Assembly: GCF_965638725.1 (NCBI RefSeq)
Contig: NC_134974.1
Span: 2,626,143-2,690,142 of the forward strand
Direction: 5' to 3'
DNA: 64,000 nucleotides
From: Aptenodytes patagonicus
Taxonomy: Eukaryota; Chordata; Aves; Sphenisciformes; Spheniscidae
A program made the position numbers and the translations under genes. Shown here piece by piece: positions 29,001-40,852 of the stretch. Every line of letters begins with the position of its first letter. The stretch's first letter is position 1. The notes beneath the pieces were generated by a model. It made no database searches. It was given only the letters and a program-made list of their open reading frames with translations, and was not told the origin of the DNA.

Positions 29001-32000
29001 CTGCCTTTTCCGTGCCGTCTTCCCCTTCGGCTTTAGTGGAGATTTCAGTGCCAGCAAGCACTTGCCCTGTTAACTTCTTCCCCCGCAATGCTGCGACGGG
29101 ATCTGTGGGTCAGCAGACGGGGCTGCTTGGGCATCACAGAAACGATGCCAGTAGAAAGTCGCCCACTTGCATTTTAAATGTCAGCGTCGTTCTGGAGCAG
29201 CAGATTCCTTGGTGGCCCACAGACCCCACGCTGCACCCGGCAGAGATCCCCTTGGGGTGACCTACGGTGAGAGTTAAAAATAAAGCTAGACTAAGCCTCC
29301 TTACTAAGCTGTCTGTCGGGAAAACCACCAGAGTCTTTATAGACCCGCTAAGCCTGAGAATAGCTGAATTGGGTGTATGAGGGGGTTTGCCAGGTACAAA
29401 AAAAAGACCAAGCCACGTGTGAGAGCAGTCCCGAGACTGTTTCTGAACTCCGTTTGGCCTCCGCACTGCTTTGTCACCAGGTACTCGTGTTGGAGAGGGT
29501 GAAGGCTGGTCGGGAGACTTCCAACTGCACAAGGTAGTAGGTAGCTTTTGCGTCGGACACAAGTGGAGCGGAGCTGTGATCGCTGCTGCTCGCCTCCAGG
29601 AAGACCCAGGCCGGGTGGGAGCTGCTGCTTCCCTGAGGCCAGATGCTGACATGGAGGTGGTGGGCACCAGCTCTGCTCGTTTCCTCCATCCACCTCCGGT
29701 TTGGGAAAGGAAGCGCTGCGGGATGGAGCTCTTTGCCATGGGAGTGTGTCTGGCCCTCCGTGTACACCGTGGGGTCTCCAAAATGGAGATCGCCATGGAG
29801 GCTCAGAGGAGCTCTTCCAAGAATACAGCCCTTCCCCTGAGCAGCACCAGTGTGCAAGGAATGCTTTCCTGGCCTGCGACACGGTGCCCTCTCCCAGGGA
29901 CACTGCGCGCTGCCAGGCTGTGACCAGCGGGAAGCTGGAGCATCACGTCGAGGTGAGATGAAGGGCCTAAACGCTGAACCGGCTGCACGAGGTTGTGCAG
30001 GGGCGAGGGTGAACGTGTTGTGGCCTCCCAAGGCATGAGGCTCATACAGGGACGTGTCTGAGGAGAGACACTGCTCCGGCAAGGGGAAAGCTGGTCTGCG
30101 TTCATCCCCGATTAGATAGGAGAGATCGCCAGGAAACCAGCTTCGTTAGTGCTGCTGCCTGTTTGGCCAACGCCAAGATGCCAAGAATCCATCCATCCAT
30201 CCCCCCATCCATCCCACTCCTCACAAATAAGTGGACAGGACTGAGGAGATTATTAAATCTTTACTAAAGGAATATATATCGCAGCAGTGTGTTTGCGGGG
30301 ACTCTGAACAACTCCCCTCCCCAGCAACGGGTAGGACAAGGGGACGGATGCTGCAACCCAAAGATGTGACAGCTGAAGGTGCCTCTAATGTGCTGCCGGT
30401 CGGGGGGATGCTCTGGCTAATCTGTTGAGACAAACGCTGCAGGTTTTCCGCCTGTCGGTGGTTTGGCAGGTTTCAGAGCAGTGACTTGTTTCTGGCATAA
30501 ATCGTGGCAAGGTCGAGGGCTTCCAGCACTGGGTTGTGGGGGCTGTCGGTCCCCCGGCTGCCGGCCACGCAGGCTAAACTTCTCCATTGGTGTCGATGGG
30601 TTTTAATTGAACCAAGCTCCCCGGGAGGGAATCCCTCCCTTTTGCAAAAAGCAGATTTACGCACGGTACGTGTTGTCCTCGTCCAGTCTGCTGCAGCACG
30701 GGGCTGCCGGTGGATTTTGCCGTGGCCGTTGGAGCAGCCCTGCTGCCTGTCCTTCCCGCTGCCGGCGGCTGCTACCCCACCGCAGGGACAGCCAGACAGG
30801 CTGTGAATCTCCTCGGAGCGGTTGGACCAGGCTGTGAGCTGCGGCCATTTCCCTGACGCGTAAGCTGTGCTGTCTGAGGATCGGATTCGTGTCCTGCCGT
30901 GCCGCCCCTGCAGCGGGGAGGCAGGGCGAGGGCAGGGTGGTGGCAGGCGGGCAGTGAGTGCTCCAGCGGCCTTGGCTTAATCTGCGGCAGCTGAGAAGCA
31001 GCGCTGAGAGCTGGGGGAAGAGGCGACTGCCAGGGCTGGCTCTCCGCGGGGCTGCAGGGTCTTTGCATTTACCCCTCACAGCCTCCGAGATAAACGTTTC
31101 TCCTCTTTTTTTTTTTTTTTTTTTTTGCTTTTGCTGGTTGATGTTAGGAGTAACCATCCACCCTCCATGCTAAGAGCAGAAAGCCCGAGGGCAGCGTACC
31201 CCAATACCATTCCCAAGATGCCCTGTCCCCTCCCGGCGGATCTGCTCCCCCCGGACAGACAGGCGTCCAGCTGCTCTCCAGCACATGGGGCGTCCCCCGT
31301 CTTACTGCCTAGCGGGATCCTTTGCCTGGTTATCCTTATAAATTAGAGTCTTTCCTGCTGTCTAAGCCACATCCCCTGGCTGCAGCTTAATCCTGGGATT
31401 TCTTACCCAGCCTGCAGCGACAGGAGGAACATTATTCCCTTTGTCTCTGCTGCAGCCATGTTTTGAAACCTGTTGCCATGTCTCCCCTCAGCCTCCCCTA
31501 TTTCTTTATCCTTTGCTCCACAGCCCGTGTGTTTGAGGTCTGTTATCTGAGTCTTCTTGTTACCGTCTGGACACCTTCCTCGTGAGCCGTGTCCTCGTGG
31601 GGCTGGCCTTGGGACAGTCTTGGTGCCGCAGGGGGAAGGACGGTTCCTGCGTTGTATCGGGTGCCCCTGATGGCGTGTTCCCCTTGCGAGGCGTTTGCTC
31701 TTTCTGCAGCTCTCTGGTCCTGACTCACGTCTGCCTGGTGATTCATTGGAACCCGCCGATCCTCTGCGGCGGAGCTGTTGCCCTTCCTCAGTTTGTATGT
31801 ACATGGGGAATCACTCTGACCTTGGGGCAGTGCTCTCCTTGCCAGGCTGCATCCCACGGTCTCAGACGTCTCTCCCAGGACGCTGGGATCCTTCTGAACT
31901 TTCTTCTGTCCTGGCTGGGGATCAAAAAATGATATGCAAACAAACAAAGCGAAAAAGGCTGAGAAGTGTTGTGATTTGCCCAAGGGGTGCGAGGCTGGGG

Positions 32001-32150
32001 TTCAAAGAGAAGGCGGCACAGGGATTTTGTGCTTAGCGTGGGGCTCAGGAGAAGCAAGTTCCCATCTGTTTCTCTGCTACGTGTCTCTGATGGCTTCGTC
32101 TGCGTGCCCGGGTCACGGTGCTAATGCTCCTTCTCCTTGCTCTGTTGCAG

Positions 32151-34417
32151 ACTCTGCCATATTCCCCACCATGGGTGACATGAAAACTCCAGATTTCGAT
32201 GACCTTCTGGCAGCTTTCGATATTCCTGACATTGACACGAACGAGGCCATCCATTCTGGCCATGAGGAAGCTGACGCTCACATCAAGCAAGTCCCCGGGG
32301 AGCCGGGACCCCCTGACCACGTCCTCCCCCACACGGACATCACCGCTGTCAGCGTGATCGTGAAGAACACTGTCTGCCCCGAGCAGCTCGATGCCCTGGA
32401 CGGGCGCAGTAAAGATGGGCACGTCATTGGGCCCCGCTTGCTGCAGAATGGCTTTGGGGCCACCGAGATGCCCAGGTCCCCCACCTCCAGGTCTGTGGAA
32501 GCTGTGGCATCCTCCAACGGGGAGTGTTGGGTGAAAGAAAAAGGCCCCAAACCCCTGGATATCTTCTCCCATTTTAGCCCCGATCCCAATGAAGATAATG
32601 CTGCCAACCTGATTGACAGACCCCGGGAGTGTAAGCCGAAAGAGAAATCCCTCGCCGTGCCCTCCCTCTCCCCGTCTCCCACCCCGTCGCTGGACTGCAA
32701 AGAGCCCATGGGAGAGAGCACGGAGAACCTGCCCCCAGCTTTCCCACAGTCCTTCGAAACAAGCCAGGCAGGGGGTGCAAATGGGTCCCCTCCTACCATC
32801 CCCTGCATCAAAAAAGAGGAGTCTGACTCGGAGGAGGTGGGCCGCGAAGCCAGCCCAAAGGGTTTGGCTGCAGCCTTGGGTGACAGTCCCTTGGATCACC
32901 TGAAATCGGTCACCGTTCGCTACTCCACGGATGATTCTCCCATCACGTCCTGGCCCGGTTCTGACCCAAACCTTGACAGCAGCACCAGCAACCTTCCTGA
33001 AGTGAAACGCTCTCCTGCCAGCCCCCGGGAGCCGTTCTTCAAGCCTTCCTCGCCGGTGGTACAAAGCCCCAGACTCCCCACTTCTCCAAAGCAGCTGGAC
33101 AGCATCACCCTCAAGGAAGAGCATGAAGTTCTGGAGAAGTCGATGGGAAGTCCGCAGAGTGTGTCCAGCGCTGAGGAAGAGGAGGAGGAAGAAGACAACA
33201 ACAATGATTCCCCTTCTTCGAATTCCTCGCGGCCCCTGAAGGTGCGGATTAAAACCATCAAAACATCTTGTGGCAGCATCACCCGGACAGTGACCAGGGT
33301 CTCATCAGATTCAGAGCCGGGCTCCACCAAGGGGCCGGCTGAGCACAGCTCTCAGGAGACCTCTCTTGAGGGTGCTGGCTTCTCAGCATCAGCAGAGAAA
33401 GAGGAAGGGATCGCGCTGGAGGTGCCCAAGGAGAAAATGGAGCTCTCCAGCCCCTTGAAAACCATCGAGGGGCCAAAAATCGTCAGTGTTCAGCTTGGCA
33501 ATGGCACCAAGCTCAAAGGGACTGTCCTGCCCGTCTCCACCATCCAGAACGCCAGCAGCGCCATGCTGATCGCTGCCAGCGTGGCTCAGCAAAAATCCGT
33601 GGTGCTGCCGGCAAAGACAAGTAAAGCCGTGGCCAAGAACATCATCAATCTGGTGCCACAGACCCTGCCCAAAGCCGACACCAGGACCAACATCAGCACC
33701 GTGACACAGACCACCACCATCACCACCACGGCCAACCAGAAAGTCAACGGCACCACAGTTGTGATGGTGCAGCCGCAGAAGCCTTCCCCTACCATCGCGG
33801 GCACAGTCATTTCCAGGAGCCAGTCCAGCCTCGTGGAAGCCTTTAATAAGATCCTCAACAGTAAAAACCTCTTGCCAACGTACAAACCCAACCTGAATCC
33901 TCCAGCCGACGCGAGCCTCACCCTGCCTCCCTTCGGTTACCGCTGCCTGGAGTGCGGGGACTCCTTCGCCCTGGAGAAGAGCTTGGCTCGCCACTACGAC
34001 CGGCGAAGCATGCGCATTGAGGTAACCTGCAACCACTGCACCAAACGCCTCGTCTTCTTCAACAAGTGCAGTTTGCTCCTGCACGCCCGGGAGCACAAGG
34101 ACAAAGGCCTGGTGATGCAGTGCTCCCATTTGGTCATGAGGCCGATCGCTTTGGATCAAATGATCGGACAGCCGGACATCACCCCCCTGGTCTCAGTGAC
34201 CTCCTTCCCCGCTAGCAAAGTGACTGGCGTGGCTCAGGATGCCTTGGCCACGGCCAACGGGGCTCAGGACCTCCCCATCCTGCCTCTGAGCAACAGCTCG
34301 GAGCAGACCAACTACAGCTGCTTCAGGTGCCTGGAGTGCAAAGAGCAATGCAAAGACAAAGCCGGGCTGGCCGCGCATTTCCAGCAGGCAGTGACCACGG
34401 GGACGACCAGCAGCACG
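32151..34417 (+). CDS. ZNF687: ZNF687 exon 2 (5' UTR end and residues 1-749)
   Basis: Acceptor ctgttgcag, 20 nt of 5' UTR, then ATG at 32171. It carries the disordered N-terminal half, two fingers ([20 protein letters not shown] near 590 and [20 protein letters not shown] near 617) and a third ([20 protein letters not shown] near 716). The donor is gtacgt. It is the only large exon of the gene. Confidence 0.96.
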
Positions 34418-37400
34418 GTACGTAGGTGGGAGGGCAGTGGGAGTTGGACGTTAGAGCCACAGCAAACCATCCCTGGGGACGCGGGACAGAAGTGGAGGAC
34501 TCTCTAAATGCGATCTGGGCAGCGCCTGTCTGTGCATGCCCGATTCCTCCCGATGTAAAACTCATGCAGGAAGGAAAACGTGAGCCAGGGTTTGGTTCAT
34601 GCCCACAAGGCACTGGGTGGAGGGAAGGGAGGCTGTTGTCGGTTGTCGGCTGGTGATAAAGCTGCCCCATGGGTGCAGGAGCCAGGGTGCGGCAGGGAGG
34701 GAAGAGCGGGTCCCCGAGTGTCGGTGCCCTGCGTGCTGGCATCCACTGCGGGACGTAGCCGCCCCTGCGGAGCCATGTTAGAGCCGTGGGCACTGCTTCC
34801 TCTTTCGCCGGCTTGAAGCACAAATGGAGTCTGGAGAAAGCAGGGTGTGTGTTGGTTTGGGGTTTTTTTCCCCCTCTTCGAGAGCCAACCTGGAGATCCT
34901 GGGTGCTTCCTGCTGCTGCCAACACATCCTGGTTTGTTAGGGCAGGCAGCACCCAGCAAACACACAGGATGAACGCTGCCAAGGGATGACCTTTAAAAGG
35001 CCAGGAGGGAAAACGGGTCCATAAAGGAGCCCTGTCCTCCCTGTGGCATGTCTTCACCTTTCCCTTTGTCCAGAGACATTCAGGCTCCCCCCCCCCGGCC
35101 CCGGCTTCCTTTGCAGAGAAGGAATTTGCTGCTTCCTGGTAACTCTGTTTACTTTGAAGCTGCTGCTGTAGCCAGGACGCTGTTCAGATGCAGATATTAC
35201 GGCCCTGCCGCTACAGAGGAGGGCTGCTTTCTGTTTGAAGGTCATCAGGAGCGCAGAGATTCACGTGCTTATATGGATTGTCCCGAGGAGCTTTCTTTTG
35301 ACAGGAGAGGATTTCTTACTCCCATCCCCTCTCCTAGCCTTGGTGTCGATGGAGGGTTTGGGACGCGGTGAAGGTGGGATATCCACACTGGTGCTGCGGC
35401 AGGAGCAGTGGGAGGGCACAAAGAAGAGGAGATCAGGGACAGGCGAGCTGGGGGAAATCGTCCTTATCTCCCCGCAGGCACCTGCTGCCTGTGAATGCGG
35501 CAGCGTATTTCTGGCTCAGAGAGAGCCCATCTGCGGGGAGCGCTTGAGCTTGGAAATTCAACGTGAAGTTGCTGGCAGGGCAAAACCTGTTAACAGCCTT
35601 CACCTAGCCAGAGTAGCTTTGTCCCCGTACCCAGCAGACGGACTCCTCCCTAAACCAACACTGCCTACAAACGGCTTTTTTCTCCTTTAAAAATGAGAGA
35701 CCCAGAGGCTTTCCTCAGCACAGCAAGGGATGGGGATGGCTGAAGCCATAAGCCTCCATAATCCTCTTCCTCACCTGCCACCTTTCATCCTCTCTCCCTT
35801 CCCGACGTGCCCCTTGTCCCTGCTCCATCTCCCGGGCTGTCTTTAGCTGCTGTTCCCTGTCCGATCCCTCACTCCCTCCTGTTGCCCCACTGCCAAAATC
35901 ACCCTTGGGTCTCTCTTGGCAGCGCTTTGGACCCCACTCTGGGTACTGGCAGTGAGGGGAGCCCGAGGACAGCTTGCTGCGCGTGGCATCTGCCTGGGGG
36001 CTGCTCCTTTCCTTCCTCGCCCACCTTTGCTCTGGTAATCACGTCTTTCAGGGCAGTTCCTACTGGAAGCCCTGTCCTGTTTCCTCGAGTCCTTGTCAGC
36101 TTCTCCCCTCGACATAGAATCATAGAATCATTGAGGTTGGAAAAGACCTCTAAGATCATCGAGACATCCCCATGTCTGTGTCCTGGCGTGGAGTTGGAAG
36201 TAGTTTCGAAACAGTTTTGGCAGCTGGTTTGAATACACCCCTACTCCCTCCAGTAAAACTCCCTCGCCGAGCGGCTGGTCCCCAGCTAACCCTTGGCACG
36301 CGCTGCATCTGGGACCCATCTGTGATGAAAAGCCTGGAAAAGGCATCTTGTCTGCATGCGAAACACCCTCAACAATTACCCAGCAAGCTGGCGCAAGCAG
36401 ATTATCTCCTGAAACATGCCCTGCAGAGTCCCGGCACTTCTCTTCCCCCGGCGGCACGTGGATCGGGGCTGCTTTGGCTGTTGCAGGTTGTTAGCCCGTC
36501 CATCTGCGGAAAAGGCTTAAAAGCCCTTTTGTACACGTGGGTATGTGCCAGGCTGAACCTCTCGATGCTCTTCTCCCCCCAGGTTTGTACAACGTGTCCC
36601 ATGATCATGTCCAATCGCTGCAGCTTTAACGCCCATCAGCGGATGCACAAAAACCGACCGCCCCATGTCTGCCCCGAGTGTGGAGGGAATTTCCTCCTGG
36701 CGAACTTCGAGACCCACCTGAAGGAGGCCTGCCTGCACTTCTCCCGCAGAGTGGGGTACAGGTAGGGCACCGCGGCCAGAGCTCGGGCCAGAGGGACCTG
36801 GGGGGGACGCCCAGGACCAAAGGGGAGAGTCCCAAGTCCGCGGTGGGTTTCCATTTTGCAGATGGGGCAGGAATCCACATTCCTTCTCCCCACCGGTGTT
36901 GGGTGCAGGGCTGAGGGTGAACCCCTCACTCTACCCCTTCTCTGGTTCTCACCCCTTTAACCCCGGGGGAATTGTCCTCTTCCTGGGACCTCCTGGCCAC
37001 TGTTTTGACCTCAGTCATGGCTGGCAGCATCAGACCCCCCCAGTCTCTCCCTGCTCCTTCTGATGAGCTGCCTGAGCCCTGGATCCACCAGCGCTGGGCG
37101 GGACTGATTACTCCAAACTGGAGTCCTCCCAGAGCCCAGAACTGGTTTGGATCCTGGTGTCTGTTGGGGCAGGGGCTCTTCCCGAGTCCCGTGGTCAGAC
37201 AGGGAGCAGGCGTGGGCCCTCGTGCTCCGGTTTCTCTTTGCTGTTAGTGCTTGGTCTGCACCAGTCTCTGTGGCACGGCTGAGCTCCCCTGTGCCGTTTG
37301 TCCCCTACCCCTTGCCTCCCGCTCTCCTCCGCTCTCCAGGTGTCCCAGCTGCGCTGTGGTCTTCGGCGGGGTCAACTCCATCAAGTCCCACATCCAGACC

Positions 37401-40400
37401 TCCCACTGCGAGGTGTTCCACAAGTGCCCCATCTGCCCCATGGCGTTCAAGTCAGCCCCCAGCGCCCACGCGCACGTCTACACGCAGCACCCCGGCTTCA
37501 GTAACCAGCAGTCCAAGTAAGTGTTCCCTGTGAGCTGACGTCCCGGCAGATCTCGCCAGAAGAGATCACTCCTAACAAACGATAGGACGAGAGGAAACGG
37601 CCTCAAGTTGCGCCAGGGGAGGTTTAGATTGGATATTAGGAAAAATTTCTTCACCGAAAGGCTTGTCAAGCATTGGAACAGGCTGCCCAGGGAAGCGGTG
37701 GAGTCACCATCCCTGGGGGTATTGAAAAGACGTGTGGACGTGGCGGTTAGGGACATGGTTTAGTGGTGGATTTGGCAGTGTTAGGTTTACAGTTGGACTC
37801 GATGACCTTAAAGGTCTTTTCCACACTAAATTATTCTGTGATTCTAAGAACTGGGAGCATCCTCGGTGGGTGGGACGTTGGGGGAAGAGCTCAGCACCAG
37901 CATGGGGAGCTGCATCCATCTCCTTTTTACTTTCCCATCCCTTGGCGTGGGTCAGACTGCGCCCAGGGCTGCTCTCAACCCTCTTGCCAAAGGGTTTTTT
38001 CCAAGATTCTCTTGATCCAAAGCCAGGCTGTGCCAACAGTGCTGTTTTTTCCTCCGACAGAATGATTTACAAGTGTGCAATGTGCGACACGGTCTTCACC
38101 CACAAGCCCCTGCTCTCCTCCCATTTCGACCAGCATCTGCTCAACCAGCGGGTCAGTGTCTTCAAGTGTCCGGACTGCCCACTGCTCTTCGCCCAGAAGC
38201 GCACCATGCTGGAGCACCTCAAGGTAGTGCTGTGGCCGGGCTCGGCGCTCTTTGCACAACCCGTTGCTATTAGTATTTGAGAACTGTCCTTCACTAGGGG
38301 CTGGATTAGGGCTGTCAGTTCATCACTGACGCAGCAGGGCCCTGAGATCTGGTTCCCTTGTCCCCCACACCCCTGTCCCAAAGGCTGAGGAGCTGCAGGT
38401 CTGTGCAGGCTGGGGCCTGGGGGTGGGCAGGCTTGCTTTCTAGCCTGCTGCAGTGCTGGGGGGAAAACTCCAGCCCCAGACAGCTGCCAACACCCTTGTC
38501 TTTGCTTTCCAGAACACCCATCAGCCCCAGAAGCCCAAGGAAGACCTGGCAAAGAAGGCGGCCGTCCTGCTCACGCCGAAGCAGGAGCCTGTCGAAACCC
38601 CCGTGTCCAAGATCTCGGAGGAGTCGTCGTCCTCCACGGAGGAGGATGAGCCCCCCAGCTCCCCGGAGCTGCGCAAGACCAAGCGAAGCCGCTTCCAGCG
38701 CAAGACGGTCAACAAGTCGAAGGGCAGCGGGTGGACGTGCGGTGTTTGCCACTCCTGGTTCCCGGAACGTGACGAATACGTCTCCCACATGAAGAAGGAC
38801 CACGGCAAGGTGAGGAGAAAGTTGGGGGCTCCAGCTCCGGCTCTGCTGAGCACTTGGGAATGTGGGCAGGGAATGTTTATGGTACAGAGCAGCGGGGCAG
38901 GACACCCGGGTTCCTTGCTGGGCCGGGAGCATGTTCTGCTGCAGTCTGGACATTACTTCTCCCCCCAGTACAAACTCGGTCAGGGTTGAGGTTTCGGGGA
39001 GCAGGGACGTCACCTATTCTGGTGAACAGCAAAGACCAGATACTCGTTATCCAAATGTGCAGCCGTGGGATGGGCAAGGAGAGGAAATCTGAGGCAGCGC
39101 CGAGTTCCCACGTCCCGCTTCTCCACGCAAGTGGGGAGCCCCGCTCTCCGGCCTCTTGGCTGCCCGTGCGGTACCCACCTGCCTCTTTGTTTCTTGCAGT
39201 CGGTGAAGAAGTTCCCGTGCCACCTGTGCGAGCGTTCATTCTGCTCCGCTCCCAGCCTCCGGAGACACGTGCGAGTGAATCACGAAGGGATCAAGCGCGT
39301 CTATCCCTGCCGGTACCCACAGCACCTTCTTCTGGCTTTGGCTGAGAAAAGGGGTCTGGTTTAATAGGGGTGACTCTGGTTTCCTTCAGTCAAGCTGTTG
39401 TGGGGAGCATAAAGCTACAGATGGTTGAAGCATGATGGGGATTGAACAAGTGTCTTGGAAGTAGGAGGGAGAGGAGGTACCGGGAAGGACTCCGGGGTTT
39501 TATACCCTCTGGAGGAATGTGGATAAGCACGTTTGTGGTTAGAGTCGGGGGTCAGGATGCCAGAGCTAAGCTTTCCCAGGGGAGCCAGGGCTGGAGCAGG
39601 CCTGGGGCTCAGCTCCTCGCTGCGGAGCATCGCTTCATCGCCTCCCTGCTCTGGCCCTGCAGGTACTGCACAGAGGGCAAACGGACCTTCAGCAGCCGGC
39701 TCATCCTGGAGAAACACATCCAGGTGCGACACGGGATCAAGGTGACCGACCAGGCGAAGAGCCAGGAGGTCGTTATCGCCCGGATAGGGACCGGCACCAC
39801 GCAGGTACGAGGTCTCTGTGGTCTCTCGGGGTGCTCGCAAAGGGCTGGGGCCTTGCGGAGGTTTTGGGCGGGGTTGAAGGCATCGCCGTGAGCCCTGATC
39901 CTGGTTTGCTCTTGCCTCCACACGTCCTGCAGTGCTTGGGACCGGCAGCTCCCTCCCACTGTGAGGCCCAGCGCCTGCTGGGTGGGTGCGGGCCCCATCT
40001 GGGCACAGCTTGCTCGGCTCCCGCCTCTCCCTGCCAGCATGGCAGGGGTTGAACTTGGCTGGCTCAGCCTCTCGCTGTGTGCTGGGAGAAAATGCAAAAC
40101 ATCCCCTCTTGCTTAGAGCTTGCTTAGGAGCTGCCCCAGGCTGCGAGGGGCGAAGGCGCCTGACGCGAGGGGTACAGGCAAGTCAAAGGCCGTTGTGGGA
40201 GCCCCTTGGCCAGGGTCACCGGCAGGGGCACAGCTCTTGGGGCCGGCCAAGGCCCGTTGGGCCTTTATCTGAGCAAATACCTGTAGGAGCCTGTTGGGAA
40301 ATCCCCGAGGAGGCTGGGTTATGCCAGGAGCTGCTCAAATCGGGCACCCATTAAAGCTTATCTGAACCGTTCCCGTAGGTGTCCAGTCGGAAGCGGAAGC

Positions 40401-40852
40401 TGTCCTCGGACGAGGGCGACTCGTGCAGCGAGGAGCCTGACAGCACCACCCCTCCCTCCAAAAACCCCAAGGGCGACCGCAAGGCCCCATTCCGGTGCCG
40501 AAAATGTGGTTACCTCGCCAGCAGCTCAGCCGACTTCCAGGAACACATCCCCCAGCACCGGACTGATGAGAGCTCCCACCAGTGCCGGGAGTGCGGGCTC
40601 TGCTTCACCTCCCAGGTCTCCCTCAACCGCCACCGCTTCATCACCCACAAGAAGAAGAAGGGAGCGAGCGAGATGGAGGAGCCGGGGCCCCGGAGCCCCC
40701 TGGAAGGAGGCGCCCAGCACGTGGCCGACGGCAAGCTCTCCTGCAAGGTGTGCGGCCGGTGCTTTGACAGTCAGCTCAACCTCAAGACGCACTTCCGCAC
40801 CCACGGCATGGCCTTCATCCGTGCCAGGCAGAACGCGAGCCCCGAAAACTAG
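32171..40852 (+). CDS. ZNF687: Zinc finger protein 687
   Basis: A nuclear multi-C2H2 protein which, with ZNF592 and ZMYND8, forms a chromatin-reader complex; human mutations cause a severe form of Paget disease of bone. Eight coding exons join to 1263 aa (human about 1237). The N-terminus [20 protein letters not shown] is the family signature. Further blocks are [11 protein letters not shown], a Ser/acidic stretch near residues 337-353, [15 protein letters not shown] near 355 and [18 protein letters not shown] near 553. Fingers begin near 592 and continue to the end: about 14 C2H2 or C2H2-like units. The ATG is in ccaccATGG context, 20 nt into exon 2. All splice sites are GT-AG with matching phases. 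The reading frame also stays open upstream into the intron (from 31934), but that part is not exon. Confidence 0.97.
34418..36582 (+). other. ZNF687: ZNF687 intron 2
   Basis: 2.2 kb with a 51-bp CR1 end near 36113 and no other feature that I recognise. Confidence 0.85.
36113..36163 (-). mobile_element. CR1 LINE 3'-end fragment
   Basis: CATAGAATCATAGAATCATT followed by GAGGTTGGAAAAGACC is the reverse complement of the avian CR1 3' end, with its ATTCTATG direct repeats. Only about 50 bp remain. Confidence 0.85.
36583..36761 (+). CDS. ZNF687: ZNF687 exon 3 (residues 750-809)
   Basis: Two fingers: [20 protein letters not shown] and [20 protein letters not shown]. The acceptor is ccccccag and the donor gtaggg. 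Confidence 0.95.
37340..37516 (+). CDS. ZNF687: ZNF687 exon 4 (residues 809-868)
   Basis: Two fingers: [20 protein letters not shown] and [20 protein letters not shown]. The acceptor is ctctccag and the donor gtaagt. Confidence 0.95.
37574..37848 (+). mobile_element. CR1 LINE 3' fragment in ZNF687 intron 4
   Basis: It contains the typical CR1 text GGAACAGGCTGCCCAGGGA and GGACTCGATGACCTTAAAGG and ends ATTCTGTGATTCTAA. It is 5' truncated at about 275 bp, without coding sequence, and in the same orientation as the gene. It starts about 60 bp after the exon 4 donor; the left boundary is approximate. Confidence 0.88.
38061..38223 (+). CDS. ZNF687: ZNF687 exon 5 (residues 868-922)
   Basis: [20 protein letters not shown] and [20 protein letters not shown]. 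The acceptor is ctccgacag and the donor gtagtg. The second finger is completed by exon 6 (NTH). Confidence 0.95.
38513..38809 (+). CDS. ZNF687: ZNF687 exon 6 (residues 923-1021)
   Basis: It starts [12 protein letters not shown]. It has a [10 protein letters not shown] stretch, a Ser/Glu cluster ([17 protein letters not shown]), a basic [10 protein letters not shown] stretch that may help nuclear import, and the finger [20 protein letters not shown]. The acceptor is tttccag and the donor gtgagg. Confidence 0.95.
39200..39312 (+). CDS. ZNF687: ZNF687 exon 7 (residues 1022-1059)
   Basis: Finger [20 protein letters not shown] then [14 protein letters not shown]. The acceptor is cttgcag and the donor gtaccc. 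Confidence 0.95.
39663..39804 (+). CDS. ZNF687: ZNF687 exon 8 (residues 1059-1106)
   Basis: [20 protein letters not shown] then [10 protein letters not shown]. The finger is shared with exon 7, since its first Cys is in exon 7. The acceptor is ccctgcag and the donor gtacga. Confidence 0.95.
40379..40852 (+). CDS. ZNF687: ZNF687 exon 9 (residues 1107-1263 and stop)
   Basis: A basic [19 protein letters not shown] segment, then three C2H2 units: [40 protein letters not shown] and [20 protein letters not shown]. It ends [15 protein letters not shown] and TAG. The acceptor is cccgtag. Confidence 0.96.
   Translation: MSSRKRKLSSDEGDSCSEEPDSTTPPSKNPKGDRKAPFRCRKCGYLASSSADFQEHIPQHRTDESSHQCRECGLCFTSQVSLNRHRFITHKKKKGASEMEEPGPRSPLEGGAQHVADGKLSCKVCGRCFDSQLNLKTHFRTHGMAFIRARQNASPEN

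Larger units (their letters stand above)
12281..32150 (+). other. ZNF687: ZNF687 intron 1 (19.9 kb)
   Basis: After the CpG/G-rich first kilobase the intron is mixed sequence with no exon that I can support on either strand. Open frames up to 267 codons here have no recognisable domain and start and stop at random. Contained items are the hairpin at 21993-22055, a 20-bp direct repeat at 25981-26020, an A-rich run at 16180-16194, a T run at 31106-31126 and short tetranucleotide tracts near 18087 and 30187. A stretch at about 17900-18260 is AT-rich within GC-rich surroundings and contains several homeodomain-like cores. Confidence 0.75.
37849..40378 (+). other. ZNF687: ZNF687 introns 4 (rest) to 8
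   Basis: The gaps between exons (37849-38060, 38224-38512, 38810-39199, 39313-39662, 39805-40378) hold no repeat or RNA gene that I can see. Confidence 0.8.

Noticed and set aside
31934-32170. Upstream extension of the ZNF687 frame by 79 codons
   Set aside because: A clear acceptor (ctctgttgcag) ends at 32150 and the family N-terminus starts at 32171. The extension is intron that happens to be open.
32045-33124. 359-codon minus-strand frame
   Set aside because: It is the antisense shadow of ZNF687 exon 2.
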